Below, piece after piece: positions 45,395-52,630 of a stretch of DNA of 64,000 nt (positions within the stretch are counted from its first letter, which is position 1; each line of letters starts with the position of its first letter). The notes under the pieces were generated by a model. The model ran no database searches. It was not told the DNA's origin and saw only the letters and a list, made by a program, of their open reading frames with translations. The position numbers were made by a program, and so were the translations under genes. Origin of the DNA: RUG191 sp045642225 (lineage in GTDB: Bacteria; Bacillota; Clostridia; Lachnospirales; Lachnospiraceae); the NCBI GenBank assembly GCA_045642225.1, contig JAZUIN010000016.1, forward strand, positions 1-64,000, given 5' to 3'.

Positions 45395-46130
45395 ATTTTA
45401 AAACTCCTCTCTGAATGCTTTCTTTTGTTGAAAATATGGGCTCATATTTTATAAAAGATTTATATGCTGTACCATATTTTGAAAATGATGTTTTGTATAT
45501 TTTGTTAGTAGATAAAACATGTGTTAACCATAGTGGAATGGCTTGACCAGTTTTAATCTCCATAAGCATATACCCCTCAGGGAGTATAGGATTGCCGAAA
45601 ATGCCAGTGTGTAGATCAACATCTGTATTTCTACATAATATATTTTGGTCAAATGTTATTCGCAAATCATGGTTTTGATTTTCGTAATAAGCTTCGCGTT
45701 CATAGGACAAGAGCATTCTTGGCGCTAGGTTAGGATATAGCTTTCTAGCGTAATCAATTTCTCTTGAGATTTGAGAATTGACGTGTTGCTTGCCTAAAGT
45801 TATATAATCTATAGCTTGTGCTTCACTCATGCTTATTCGTCTTTTGTATACAACTTTGTTGTATTTTTTCTTTAGTTCTAAAAAGACTTTGCTTTCGTCT
45901 GTAGCCAAGCCGTAGCTTCTGAGACGTAGCTTCTCTTTGTAGTCGGGCTTATCTATAGAACGTCTGATTAATAAGTAATCTGGAGTGTCGAAGTATAAGC
46001 TTTGAATAGTACTTTTTCCATGTTCGTCTTCTTTCATGTGACCTTTCATTTCTTTTTTTATTATTTCGTATTGTTTTGTAGTGATTAAGTATTTTAATTC
46101 ATATCTTTTGAAGGTCATTTGATCTGCCAT
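45387..46130 (-). CDS. VTC domain protein (polyphosphate polymerase-like)
   Basis: 247 residues of a single VTC domain, the tunnel-shaped catalytic core of yeast polyphosphate polymerase. FKRYELKYLITTKQYEIIKK, IQSLYFDTPDYLLIRRSIDK, YKEKLRLRSYG, KVFLELKKKYNKVVYKRRIS and a late MLMEIKTGQAIPLWL with catalytic Glu/Lys strands. Basic residues lining the tunnel are kept. Whether bacterial members make polyphosphate or another polymer is not settled. First gene of a leftward operon that also encodes DUF4956 and a beta-helix surface protein. Confidence 0.87.
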   Translation of the reverse strand: MADQMTFKRYELKYLITTKQYEIIKKEMKGHMKEDEHGKSTIQSLYFDTPDYLLIRRSIDKPDYKEKLRLRSYGLATDESKVFLELKKKYNKVVYKRRISMSEAQAIDYITLGKQHVNSQISREIDYARKLYPNLAPRMLLSYEREAYYENQNHDLRITFDQNILCRNTDVDLHTGIFGNPILPEGYMLMEIKTGQAIPLWLTHVLSTNKIYKTSFSKYGTAYKSFIKYEPIFSTKESIQRGVLKYA

Positions 46131-46177
46131 AATTAAACTCCTTTCTCTTTGGTACGGTTGTAGTATACGAAATGAAC

Positions 46178-46194
46178 CTTAAATGAAACTTAAA
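46178..46194. promoter_or_regulatory. candidate response-regulator box between the VTC operon and the two-component genes
   Basis: CTTAAA at 46178-46183 and 46189-46194, 11 bp apart in direct orientation, as OmpR/PhoB-type dimers bind. It sits in the divergent 133-bp gap, so it could control both directions. Confidence 0.35.
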
Positions 46195-46263
46195 GTTTTA
46201 TAAAAAATAAATTTTTCATAAAATGTTTTACAATCTATGTTATTATTTTTATGGAGGTTTGAA

Positions 46264-46941
46264 ATGAGATTACTATTAGCGGAAGATGAAGTGGAAATGT
46301 CTAATGCGTTAGTTCAAATCCTAAAAACAAATAACTATTCTGTTGATGCAGTTTATAATGGAAGAGATGCGTTAGATTATTTACAAAGTGAAATATATGA
46401 TGGCGTTATTATGGATATAATGATGCCAGAGATGGATGGAATAGAAGTTCTTACAGAGGCGAGAAGAAAAGGAATAACTACTCCGGTGCTGCTTTTGACA
46501 GCAAAATCTGAAATTGATGATAGAGTTACAGGGTTAGATGCTGGTGCTGATGATTATTTAACTAAGCCTTTTGCGATGAAAGAACTCCTAGCAAGAATCC
46601 GAGCTATTACAAGAAGACGAGAGGATGTAGTTGATTCTAATATAACAGTTGGAAATGTTACTTTAGATAGATTAGTATTTCAAATGAGTACTCTTAAGGG
46701 AGTAGAGAGGCTGGGGAATAAAGAATTTCAATTGATGGAAATGTTATTTACTAATCCAGGTCAAATTATTTCTATTGAACAGTTTATGGATAAAATTTGG
46801 GGATATGATTCCGAGGCTGAGCTTAATGTGGTTTGGGTTTATATTTCTAATTTGAGGAAAAAACTTAAAGGCTTGGAAGCTAACATTAATATCAAAGCTA
46901 ATCGAGGAATTGGATATTCGTTGGAGGTTTTAGATGATTAA
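46264..46941 (+). CDS. OmpR-family response regulator
   Basis: 225 residues. REC domain (RLLLAEDEVEMSNALVQILK; phospho-acceptor Asp in GVIMDIMMPEMDGIEVL; conserved Lys in DDYLTKPFAMKELLARI) and a winged-helix C-terminal domain (FQLMEMLFTNPGQIISIEQF, VWVYISNLRKKLKG). ATG at 46264 is chosen since GGAGG lies 6 bases upstream. An earlier TTG at 46237 would put that site inside the gene. Overlaps the kinase gene by 8 bases. Probable target: the divergent VTC operon. Confidence 0.9.
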   Translation: MRLLLAEDEVEMSNALVQILKTNNYSVDAVYNGRDALDYLQSEIYDGVIMDIMMPEMDGIEVLTEARRKGITTPVLLLTAKSEIDDRVTGLDAGADDYLTKPFAMKELLARIRAITRRREDVVDSNITVGNVTLDRLVFQMSTLKGVERLGNKEFQLMEMLFTNPGQIISIEQFMDKIWGYDSEAELNVVWVYISNLRKKLKGLEANINIKANRGIGYSLEVLDD

Positions 46942-48205
46942 AACATTACGAAGGCGCTTTATTGTAATTGCAGTGGCGTCAGTTGCTATAGTTTTATTTA
47001 TTATAATAGGTGCAGCAAATATACTTAATTATTTGAATATTGTTAGGTCTATAGATACAAGAATGCAAATTTTAGCGGATAATATCGGGGCTTTTTCTGA
47101 AGAGCTTGGAAGAGGACCGCATGATAAGCTTAGGGATGATATGATACCGTTTGGTAGAGGCGAAAGAAAGGATTTCTTCATGGACGGTATTACTGAAGAA
47201 TTTCCTTATGAAGCAAGATTTTTCACGGTTACAATAAAGGGGAGCGGAGAGGTCCAAAGCATAGATACGGACAGGATTGCAGCAGTTAAAACTGAGGATG
47301 CAGAAAAATATGCATTGTTAGCACAAGAAAGAAGACAAGAAAAAGGTTTTATCAATGATTATCGATATGAAGTAGTAGATTCTGATGACGGAAGCAGGAT
47401 GTACATATTCTTAGATTGTGTTAAGGAAATGTCTTCGTTTAGAAATTTTTTATTTGTTAGTGTCTTGATATCGCTACTAGGGTTAGTCTTAGTATTTATC
47501 ATGGTTCTTTTGTTATCTAAGATAGTAATGAAACCAGTTGCTGAAAGCTATAAGAAACAGAAGCAGTTTATTACCGATGCAAGCCATGAACTTAAGACTC
47601 CAGTGGCTATTATAGATGCAAACACGGAAGTGATTGAGTCGGAAAGTGGAGAGTCTGAATGGACAAAAAGTATTAGAAAGCAGACTACTCGCATGACATC
47701 GCTAATTGAAAAAATGGTATTTCTATCGAGGATGGATGAAGGCGTTTCTACTTATGAGATGGAAAATATAAATGTTTCAAGTGTATTTCAGGAAGTTGCG
47801 GAATCTTTTGAAGTTGTCGCTATTAAGAAGAATGTGAAATATGATATAAATATAGACGAGGATGCAATGTTGAAGGGGGATAGTAAAACATTAGCACAGA
47901 TGCTAAGCTTGCTACTCGACAATGCTTTTAAATACACGCAAGAAGAGGGAAATGTAAGTATACATTTTACATCTAATGGAAAAGGCGGAGTATTAACAGT
48001 TAGAAACTCTGTTGAAGAGATAGAAATTGGAAAACATAATGAACTCTTTGAAAGGTTTTATCGAAGAGATAAATCGAGAAATTCAAAAACAGGTGGATTT
48101 GGAATTGGGCTTTCAGTTGTAAGAGCAATTGTAGAAAATCATAAAGGAAAAATTACTGCTAAATCTACAGATGGAAAATCTATTGAATTTAAAGTTACAT
48201 TATAA
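46934..48205 (+). CDS. sensor histidine kinase
   Basis: 423 residues. TM1 (~10-32), extracytoplasmic domain of ~140 residues, TM2 (~175-197), then HisKA with the phosphoacceptor in DASHELKTPVAIIDANTEVI (~218) and HATPase with the N box LLDNAFKYTQEEG and G box GGFGIGLSVVRAIVENHKG. It is the cognate kinase of the response regulator with which it overlaps. The stimulus is unknown. Confidence 0.9.
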   Translation: MIKTLRRRFIVIAVASVAIVLFIIIGAANILNYLNIVRSIDTRMQILADNIGAFSEELGRGPHDKLRDDMIPFGRGERKDFFMDGITEEFPYEARFFTVTIKGSGEVQSIDTDRIAAVKTEDAEKYALLAQERRQEKGFINDYRYEVVDSDDGSRMYIFLDCVKEMSSFRNFLFVSVLISLLGLVLVFIMVLLLSKIVMKPVAESYKKQKQFITDASHELKTPVAIIDANTEVIESESGESEWTKSIRKQTTRMTSLIEKMVFLSRMDEGVSTYEMENINVSSVFQEVAESFEVVAIKKNVKYDINIDEDAMLKGDSKTLAQMLSLLLDNAFKYTQEEGNVSIHFTSNGKGGVLTVRNSVEEIEIGKHNELFERFYRRDKSRNSKTGGFGIGLSVVRAIVENHKGKITAKSTDGKSIEFKVTL

Positions 48206-48241
48206 TATGTTGTATATAATATAGAAGGAAAGAGGAAAAAG

Positions 48242-49084
48242 ATGATATATATTGGAAATCATTTGTCATCATCAAAAGGGATGCTGGCAATGGGCAAAAT
48301 GGCAACTAAGTTAGGTGGAAATACATTTGCATTTTTTACAAGAAATCCTAGAGGTGGAAAAGCTAAAGAAATAATAAAAGAAGATGCAGATGCATTGATG
48401 AATTATTTAGAAGAAAATAATTTCGGAAAGCTAGTAGCACATGCTCCGTATACGATGAATCTTTGTTCAGATAAAGAGGATATTAGAAAATTTGCAAAGG
48501 ATATGCTTATTGATGATTTGAAGCGAATGGAGTATACGCCTGGTCAGTATTATAATTTTCATCCGGGAAGTCATGTTGGACAAGGTGTTGACGTTGCAAC
48601 AGGATATATAGTGGATGCTTTAAATGAAGCTATGTTTTCAGAGCAGACAACAACAGTTCTTCTAGAAACGATGGCTGGAAAAGGAACTGAAGTGGGAAGA
48701 AACTTTGAAGAACTTAAAGCTATAATTGATAAGGTAGAGCATAAAGACAAAATAGGAGTCTGTCTAGATACTTGCCATGTTTGGGATGGCGGTTATGATA
48801 TTGTAAATGATTTGGATGCGGTACTTAAGGAGTTTGACGAGATAATTGGTTTGGACAGATTGAAAGCCATACACATTAATGATAGCAAGAATCCATTAGG
48901 AGCGCACAAAGATAGACATGAGAAGATTGGTGAGGGATTAATTGGGTTAGAAGGACTAACTAAAGTGATAAATCATCCGTTGTTGCAAGGAAAACCATTT
49001 ATTCTTGAAACACCGAATGATGATGAAGGATATGCTAAGGAAATATCTTTGATAAAACAAATAAACATAACTGTTAACAAATAG
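48242..49084 (+). CDS. nfo: deoxyribonuclease IV (AP endonuclease)
   Basis: 280 residues, TIM-barrel endonuclease IV, which cuts DNA 5' of abasic sites with three zinc ions. IGNHLSSSKGMLAMGKMATK (first His), AHAPYTMNLCSDKEDIR, YYNFHPGSHVGQGVD (His), TVLLETMAGKGTEVG (Glu), IGVCLDTCHVWDGGYD (Asp/His), HINDSKNPLGAHKDRHEKIG (His/Asp/His) and PFILETPNDDEGY (Glu). All ligands are present. Start behind GGAAAGAGG. Likely a single gene. Confidence 0.93.
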   Translation: MIYIGNHLSSSKGMLAMGKMATKLGGNTFAFFTRNPRGGKAKEIIKEDADALMNYLEENNFGKLVAHAPYTMNLCSDKEDIRKFAKDMLIDDLKRMEYTPGQYYNFHPGSHVGQGVDVATGYIVDALNEAMFSEQTTTVLLETMAGKGTEVGRNFEELKAIIDKVEHKDKIGVCLDTCHVWDGGYDIVNDLDAVLKEFDEIIGLDRLKAIHINDSKNPLGAHKDRHEKIGEGLIGLEGLTKVINHPLLQGKPFILETPNDDEGYAKEISLIKQINITVNK

Positions 49085-49102
49085 CAATTTCTGTGGTAAA
49101 AT
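49074..49102 (+). promoter_or_regulatory. promoter of the second chemoreceptor gene
   Basis: TTAACA (49074-49079), 17-base spacer, TAAAAT (49097-49102), 37 bases before the TTG start. It is SigA-like, not SigD-like. Confidence 0.5.
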
Positions 49103-49139
49103 TTTGATAGGTTTTTAGGTTAAGAGGGGGGAAGAGACT

Positions 49140-50645
49140 TTGACATATTTAGAAGTTCTTCGTAGGAAAAATATAATTTTAGCATGGACAACATTTATTT
49201 CAATTGTTATTAGATGTATAGCGAATGCATTTTTCGTTAAAATAACAGATATATTAGGATTGGGTGTTGGCGCAATTGTTTTGACAATAATATTGTTGAT
49301 TTGCGCAAAGAAGATGCATCCAGTAGTTATGATGTTTAGTATGGTTGTACTGTATTCTCTGATGTGGATTGGTCTTATGGTCTTTTTTCCATGTACAGTT
49401 AACTATATGATGTGCTTCCAGATAATGTTCTTTATTATTTTATATGAAGATATTAGAGCAATTATAGCGCAAGCAGTTATTATTTGCGTTGGTATACCTG
49501 TTTTTTATTTCAGATATACTCAAGAATTGACGGAAACATGGTCTATTGACACAATGTGGATTATGTTTACATATATCCTAAGTTCTGTGCTTGTTTATAT
49601 ATCTCTTTGTCGTCTAACAGGTGAACAATTTAATAGCCTTGAGGTGAGAAGTAAAGAGAGTAAAGAACAGCAGAATAAGGCAGAAAGCTTAATTGCTCAA
49701 ATAGCTAAGACAGTAGGTATTCTTGGAAATACAAGTGGAAAGCTTAATGAGTCAGTTACAACTACAGGAGATATTACAACTCAAATATCTGAAGCAGCAG
49801 AAGAAGTTGCAAGAATGACTAGCGAGGAAGTAGTTGAGACAGATAATATTAGACAAATGGTTGACAAATCTGTTATGCAAGTGGATGAAGTATCAGCTAC
49901 TAGTGCGAGAATGGCAGAATTCTCTGTTGAAACAGTTAAGAATGTAGAAGAAGGTGGTAAGCTTGTTTCTGATCTTACTGCTGAGATGGAATCGTTAAAT
50001 ACTAAGATGGATGCTGTTGTTGCAGCGATTACAAATCTTAGTGATGAAAATATGAAGATTGTCTCAATTCTTCAAACGTTAGATGAAATTACAGATCAGA
50101 CAACATTACTTTCGCTTAATGCTTCTATAGAGGCTGCACGTGCAGGAGAAGCTGGTAAAGGATTTGCAGTTGTTGCAACAGAAATCAGGAATTTATCAGA
50201 TACATCTAGTGAATTTACTGAACAGATTCATACAATTCTTAGTGGCGTTGAAGCAAGTACTAAGGCTGTTAAACGAGAAATCGAAGAAGGTCAAGCATCC
50301 GTTAAAGAATGTACAAATGATGTAGAAGTTGTTGATGCAGCATTTAAGAAGATATCAGAGAATAGTGAAGAGGTATCAAAACAAGCAAAAGATATTGAAG
50401 TTAAAGCAGAAGGCTTGGGAAGACTTCTTAATAGTACATTACATAATGTTAACAAGATTAATTCTACTATCGAAGCAACAAGTTCATCTATGGAAGAAAT
50501 TGCTTCAAGTATTCTAGAATTAAATGGTAATTTCGATACCGTTGTAGATGGATATCATGATATTAATAGTATTGCAGATTCGTTGGTGGCTGTTTCAGGT
50601 GGCGAAAAAAGTGTTGACACGTACGAAGAGTCTGTAGTACAATAG
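49140..50645 (+). CDS. methyl-accepting chemotaxis protein
   Basis: 501 residues. Several TM helices in residues ~12-165 without a large external domain, then a cytoplasmic signalling coil with the tip QTTLLSLNASIEAARAGEAG followed by GKGFAVVATEIRNLSDTS. Same design as the receptor at 34404. Start is TTG at 49140, 8 bases after GGGGGG; no better start in frame. The 3' end of the gene contains the promoter for rplM-rpsI. Confidence 0.85.
   Translation: MTYLEVLRRKNIILAWTTFISIVIRCIANAFFVKITDILGLGVGAIVLTIILLICAKKMHPVVMMFSMVVLYSLMWIGLMVFFPCTVNYMMCFQIMFFIILYEDIRAIIAQAVIICVGIPVFYFRYTQELTETWSIDTMWIMFTYILSSVLVYISLCRLTGEQFNSLEVRSKESKEQQNKAESLIAQIAKTVGILGNTSGKLNESVTTTGDITTQISEAAEEVARMTSEEVVETDNIRQMVDKSVMQVDEVSATSARMAEFSVETVKNVEEGGKLVSDLTAEMESLNTKMDAVVAAITNLSDENMKIVSILQTLDEITDQTTLLSLNASIEAARAGEAGKGFAVVATEIRNLSDTSSEFTEQIHTILSGVEASTKAVKREIEEGQASVKECTNDVEVVDAAFKKISENSEEVSKQAKDIEVKAEGLGRLLNSTLHNVNKINSTIEATSSSMEEIASSILELNGNFDTVVDGYHDINSIADSLVAVSGGEKSVDTYEESVVQ
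50614..50643 (+). promoter_or_regulatory. rplM-rpsI promoter inside the end of the chemoreceptor gene
   Basis: TTGACA (50614-50619), 18-base spacer, TACAAT (50638-50643). The -10 overlaps the last codons of the chemoreceptor gene. Confidence 0.65.
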
Positions 50646-50664
50646 TCAGGCTGATGTAGTTTCT

Positions 50665-50790
50665 AAACCAAGCTTCAATAGCCCCGAAGTGAGGTTTGAC
50701 TAATAAATTGCAGTGGAGATGTATTTTGGACATTTTTACATTTCTTATGCAAGGTTCTACTGAAGTAGAATTGTGTTTAATATTAAGGAG
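50665..50790 (+). ncRNA. candidate ribosomal protein L13 leader
   Basis: The ~150-base leader of rplM is structured. AAACC (50665-50669) pairs with GGTTT (50693-50697) around an inner CTTC/GAAG stem, and TTCTAC (50755-50760) pairs with GTAGAA (50765-50770). In Firmicutes this position holds the L13 leader, an autoregulatory element. Only position and hairpins support the call; the consensus was not matched. Confidence 0.5.
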
Positions 50791-50798
50791 GATTTAAC

Positions 50799-51227
50799 AT
50801 GAAGACTTATATGCCTAATCCAGCTAACGTGGAGAGAAAATGGTATGTAGTAGATGCAGAAGGACAGACATTAGGACGTCTTGCATCAGAGATCGCTAAG
50901 GTATTAAGAGGTAAGAATAAGCCTATTTTTACACCACATGCAGATTGCGGTGATTATGTAATCGTTGTAAATGCAGAGAAGATTAAAGTAACTGGTAAGA
51001 AGCTTGATCAAAAGATTTATTATCATCACTCAGACTATGTTGGTGGTATGAAAGAGACAGATCTTAAGACAATGCTTGAGAAGCACCCAGAAAGAGTTAT
51101 TGAATTTGCAGTAAAGGGTATGCTCCCAAAGGGACCTTTAGGAAGACAAATGTACAAGAAGTTATTTGTATATGCTGGTCCAGACCACAAGCAAGAAGCT
51201 CAACAACCAGAAGTTTTGACATTTTAA
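50799..51227 (+). CDS. rplM: 50S ribosomal protein L13
   Basis: 142 residues, standard length. ERKWYVVDAEGQTLGRLASE, LRGKNKPIFTPHADCGDYVI, VVNAEKIKVTGKKLDQKIYY, HPERVIEFAVKGMLPKGPLG and YAGPDHKQEAQQPEVLTF are all classic L13. An early-assembling protein of the large subunit. AAGGAGG precedes the ATG; rpsI follows after 13 bases as usual. Confidence 0.97.
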   Translation: MKTYMPNPANVERKWYVVDAEGQTLGRLASEIAKVLRGKNKPIFTPHADCGDYVIVVNAEKIKVTGKKLDQKIYYHHSDYVGGMKETDLKTMLEKHPERVIEFAVKGMLPKGPLGRQMYKKLFVYAGPDHKQEAQQPEVLTF

Positions 51228-51240
51228 TTGGAGGTAAATC

Positions 51241-51642
51241 ATGGCTAAGAAGAATGATACAAAGTACTATGGTACTGGAAGAAGAAAGTCATCTGTTGCT
51301 AGAGTATATTTAGTACCTGGTACAGGTAAAATTACAATTAATAAGAGAGATATTGATGAATATCTTGGATTAGAGACACTTAAGGTTGTTGTAAGACAAC
51401 CATTAGAAGCTACTAACACAACAGACAAGTTTGATGTACTTGTAAATGTTAAGGGTGGCGGATATACAGGACAAGCTGGTGCTATTAGACATGGTATTGC
51501 AAGAGCATTACTTGAAGTAGACGCTGAGTACAGACCAACTCTTAAGGCTGCTGGATACTTAACAAGAGATCCACGTATGAAAGAACGTAAGAAGTATGGT
51601 TTGAAGGGCGCTCGTCGTGCACCTCAGTTCTCAAAGAGATAA
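51241..51642 (+). CDS. rpsI: 30S ribosomal protein S9
   Basis: 133 residues. YGTGRRKSSVARVYLVPGTG, then ITINKRDIDEYLG, GQAGAIRHGIARALLEVD and the C-terminal RRAPQFSKR whose last basic residues reach the P-site tRNA. Complete. The last 16 bases of the gene plus one base form one copy of a direct repeat whose partner is at 63696, so a genomic island is inserted exactly at the 3' end, leaving the protein intact. Confidence 0.97.
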   Translation: MAKKNDTKYYGTGRRKSSVARVYLVPGTGKITINKRDIDEYLGLETLKVVVRQPLEATNTTDKFDVLVNVKGGGYTGQAGAIRHGIARALLEVDAEYRPTLKAAGYLTRDPRMKERKKYGLKGARRAPQFSKR

Positions 51643-51643
51643 T
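51627..51643 (+). repeat. left attachment site (attL core) overlapping the rpsI stop
   Basis: GTTCTCAAAGAGATAAT, last bases of rpsI including the TAA; identical to 63696-63712. Confidence 0.75.
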
Positions 51644-51732
51644 TATTTTCGAGAGAATATATCAAGAAAAGCCCATTTTACAAGGGTTACAGAAGTTGTG
51701 GAAAGTTGTCAGATGTGCTGGAATTTATTCCG

Positions 51733-51763
51733 TATGCAACACATATGCAACAAGTATGCAACA
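51733..51763 (+). repeat. three integrase arm-type repeats, left end
   Basis: TATGCAACA at 51733-51741, 51744-51752 and 51755-51763, 11 bp apart. The same repeat occurs twice at the right end in the same orientation. This is typical of arm sites bound by the N-terminal domain of tyrosine integrases. Confidence 0.65.
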
Positions 51764-51819
51764 AAGAGTATGATATGTACAGGACATTTTCAGAGAAATC
51801 TGGGAATGTCCTTTTTTCA

Positions 51820-52100
51820 TTATAAAATCTTATTAATAGCATCTACTAACTCCTTGGTGTCAAAATGTGTATATACCTTTTCGGTAAGTGTCATTGCTCC
51901 AGAGTGCCCTACAATCTTTTTGATGACTGTTTGGTTCACACCAGCTTCCGCCAACATGGAAATGCAGGTATGTCTACAGCAATGAGGTGTACGATTAATA
52001 TTTAACTGTTCTAATAAAGGTTTATAATAGCTATCGTAGTAATTGCGATACAAGAAATGCTTTCCATCTTCCGTATGTAGATACAAAGGAGTATTATTTT
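51820..52100 (-). pseudogene. tyrosine recombinase/integrase, C-terminal remnant
   Basis: Minus-strand reading gives about 93 residues of a phage-type integrase catalytic domain: YLHTEDGKHFLYRNYYDSYY, PHCCRHTCISMLAEAGVNQT with the HxxR pair, IVGHSGAMTLTEKVYTHFDT with the His of the GH motif and the nucleophile Tyr. A TAA precedes the homologous part at ~52100, and the N-terminal arm-binding and core-binding domains and the first catalytic Arg are missing. The 5' side is joined to an unrelated coding fragment on the other strand, which suggests a deletion. A start from a TTG at 52086 is possible but would give a non-functional piece. Confidence 0.75.
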
Positions 52101-52283
52101 AAGGATGAAGTAAAAAGAGAGATAACAGCAAATAATCGCACAGGCACAGTGGAACAGATGGATGCTAATATTGAGGCTGCGTATAGAGATGTGCAGGAAA
52201 TATTGAGGTTGAGCGAGGAACAGGAGAGGTTGTGGAGGCTTATAAGGGGAGGTAAGAGTATGCCACCTATTAGAAAAATCTAA
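52092..52283 (+). pseudogene. C-terminal fragment of an unrecognised protein
   Basis: An open frame ending in TAA at 52281-52283 reads YYFKDEVKREITANNRTGTV, then MDANIEAAYRDVQEILRLSE and LWRLIRGGKSMPPIRKI. It has good protein character and helix-like charge pattern but no start codon or ribosome binding site. Its 5' end runs straight into the integrase remnant on the opposite strand. A hairpin terminator lies at its stop. I take it as the tail of a gene whose front was deleted with the front of the integrase. Family not recognised. Confidence 0.4.
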
Positions 52284-52292
52284 TAGGTGGCA
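52261..52292 (+). terminator. perfect 14-bp stem terminator
   Basis: TGCCACCTATTAGA (52261-52274), loop AAAA, TCTAATAGGTGGCA (52279-52292), then TTTAT. It overlaps the stop of the truncated fragment. Confidence 0.65.
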
Positions 52293-52352
52293 TTTATAAT
52301 ATAGATGAAGAAAGTTATACAAATAAATACTAACAAATACTATAAAAACAGA

Positions 52353-52381
52353 TTGAAAACATAGAACATATGTGCTATCCT
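52353..52381 (+). promoter_or_regulatory. promoter of the HTH/restriction-modification genes with overlapping palindromic operator
   Basis: TTGAAA (52353-52358), 17-base spacer, TATCCT (52376-52381). The spacer and -10 hold ATAGAACATATGTGCTAT (52361-52378), an 18-bp palindrome with only one mismatched pair (ATAG-N-ACATATGT-N-CTAT). A protein bound there would block the promoter; the HTH product of the first gene is the obvious candidate. Confidence 0.45.
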
Positions 52382-52414
52382 ACAATATATTAGATTTTTT
52401 AGGAGAAAATAACA

Positions 52415-52603
52415 ATGGAAAATTATATGGAAGACTGGATTGGAATAGATGCAGCTGCTAAATATTTAGATGTTACAAAGGATACAATTCGTAATTGGAT
52501 TAAGAAAACCGACATTCCAGCACATAAGATTGGAAAATTATGGAAGTTTAAAAGAATAGAGTTAGATGCTTGGGTTAAGAGTGGACGTAGTGCGATTGAT
52601 TAA
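52415..52603 (+). CDS. excisionase-family helix-turn-helix DNA-binding protein
   Basis: 62 residues, one winged HTH of the MerR/excisionase class: WIGIDAAAKYLDVTKDTIRN, WIKKTDIPAHKIGKLWKFKR, IELDAWVKSG. Such proteins act as excisionases or as regulators in front of restriction-modification genes. Here it is the first gene before the type IIG enzyme, 27 bases away, and a palindrome overlaps its promoter, so a control protein role is more likely than excision. TTTAGGAG precedes the ATG. Confidence 0.8.
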   Translation: MENYMEDWIGIDAAAKYLDVTKDTIRNWIKKTDIPAHKIGKLWKFKRIELDAWVKSGRSAID

Positions 52604-52630
52604 TGAATTTAAATTTGAGGAGTAGAATCT

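Noticed and set aside
51733..51763. Short regularly spaced repeats that could look like a CRISPR array
   Set aside because: Nine-base repeats with 2-base gaps and the same set at the far end of the island; no spacers of ~30 bp and no cas genes. They fit integrase arm sites.
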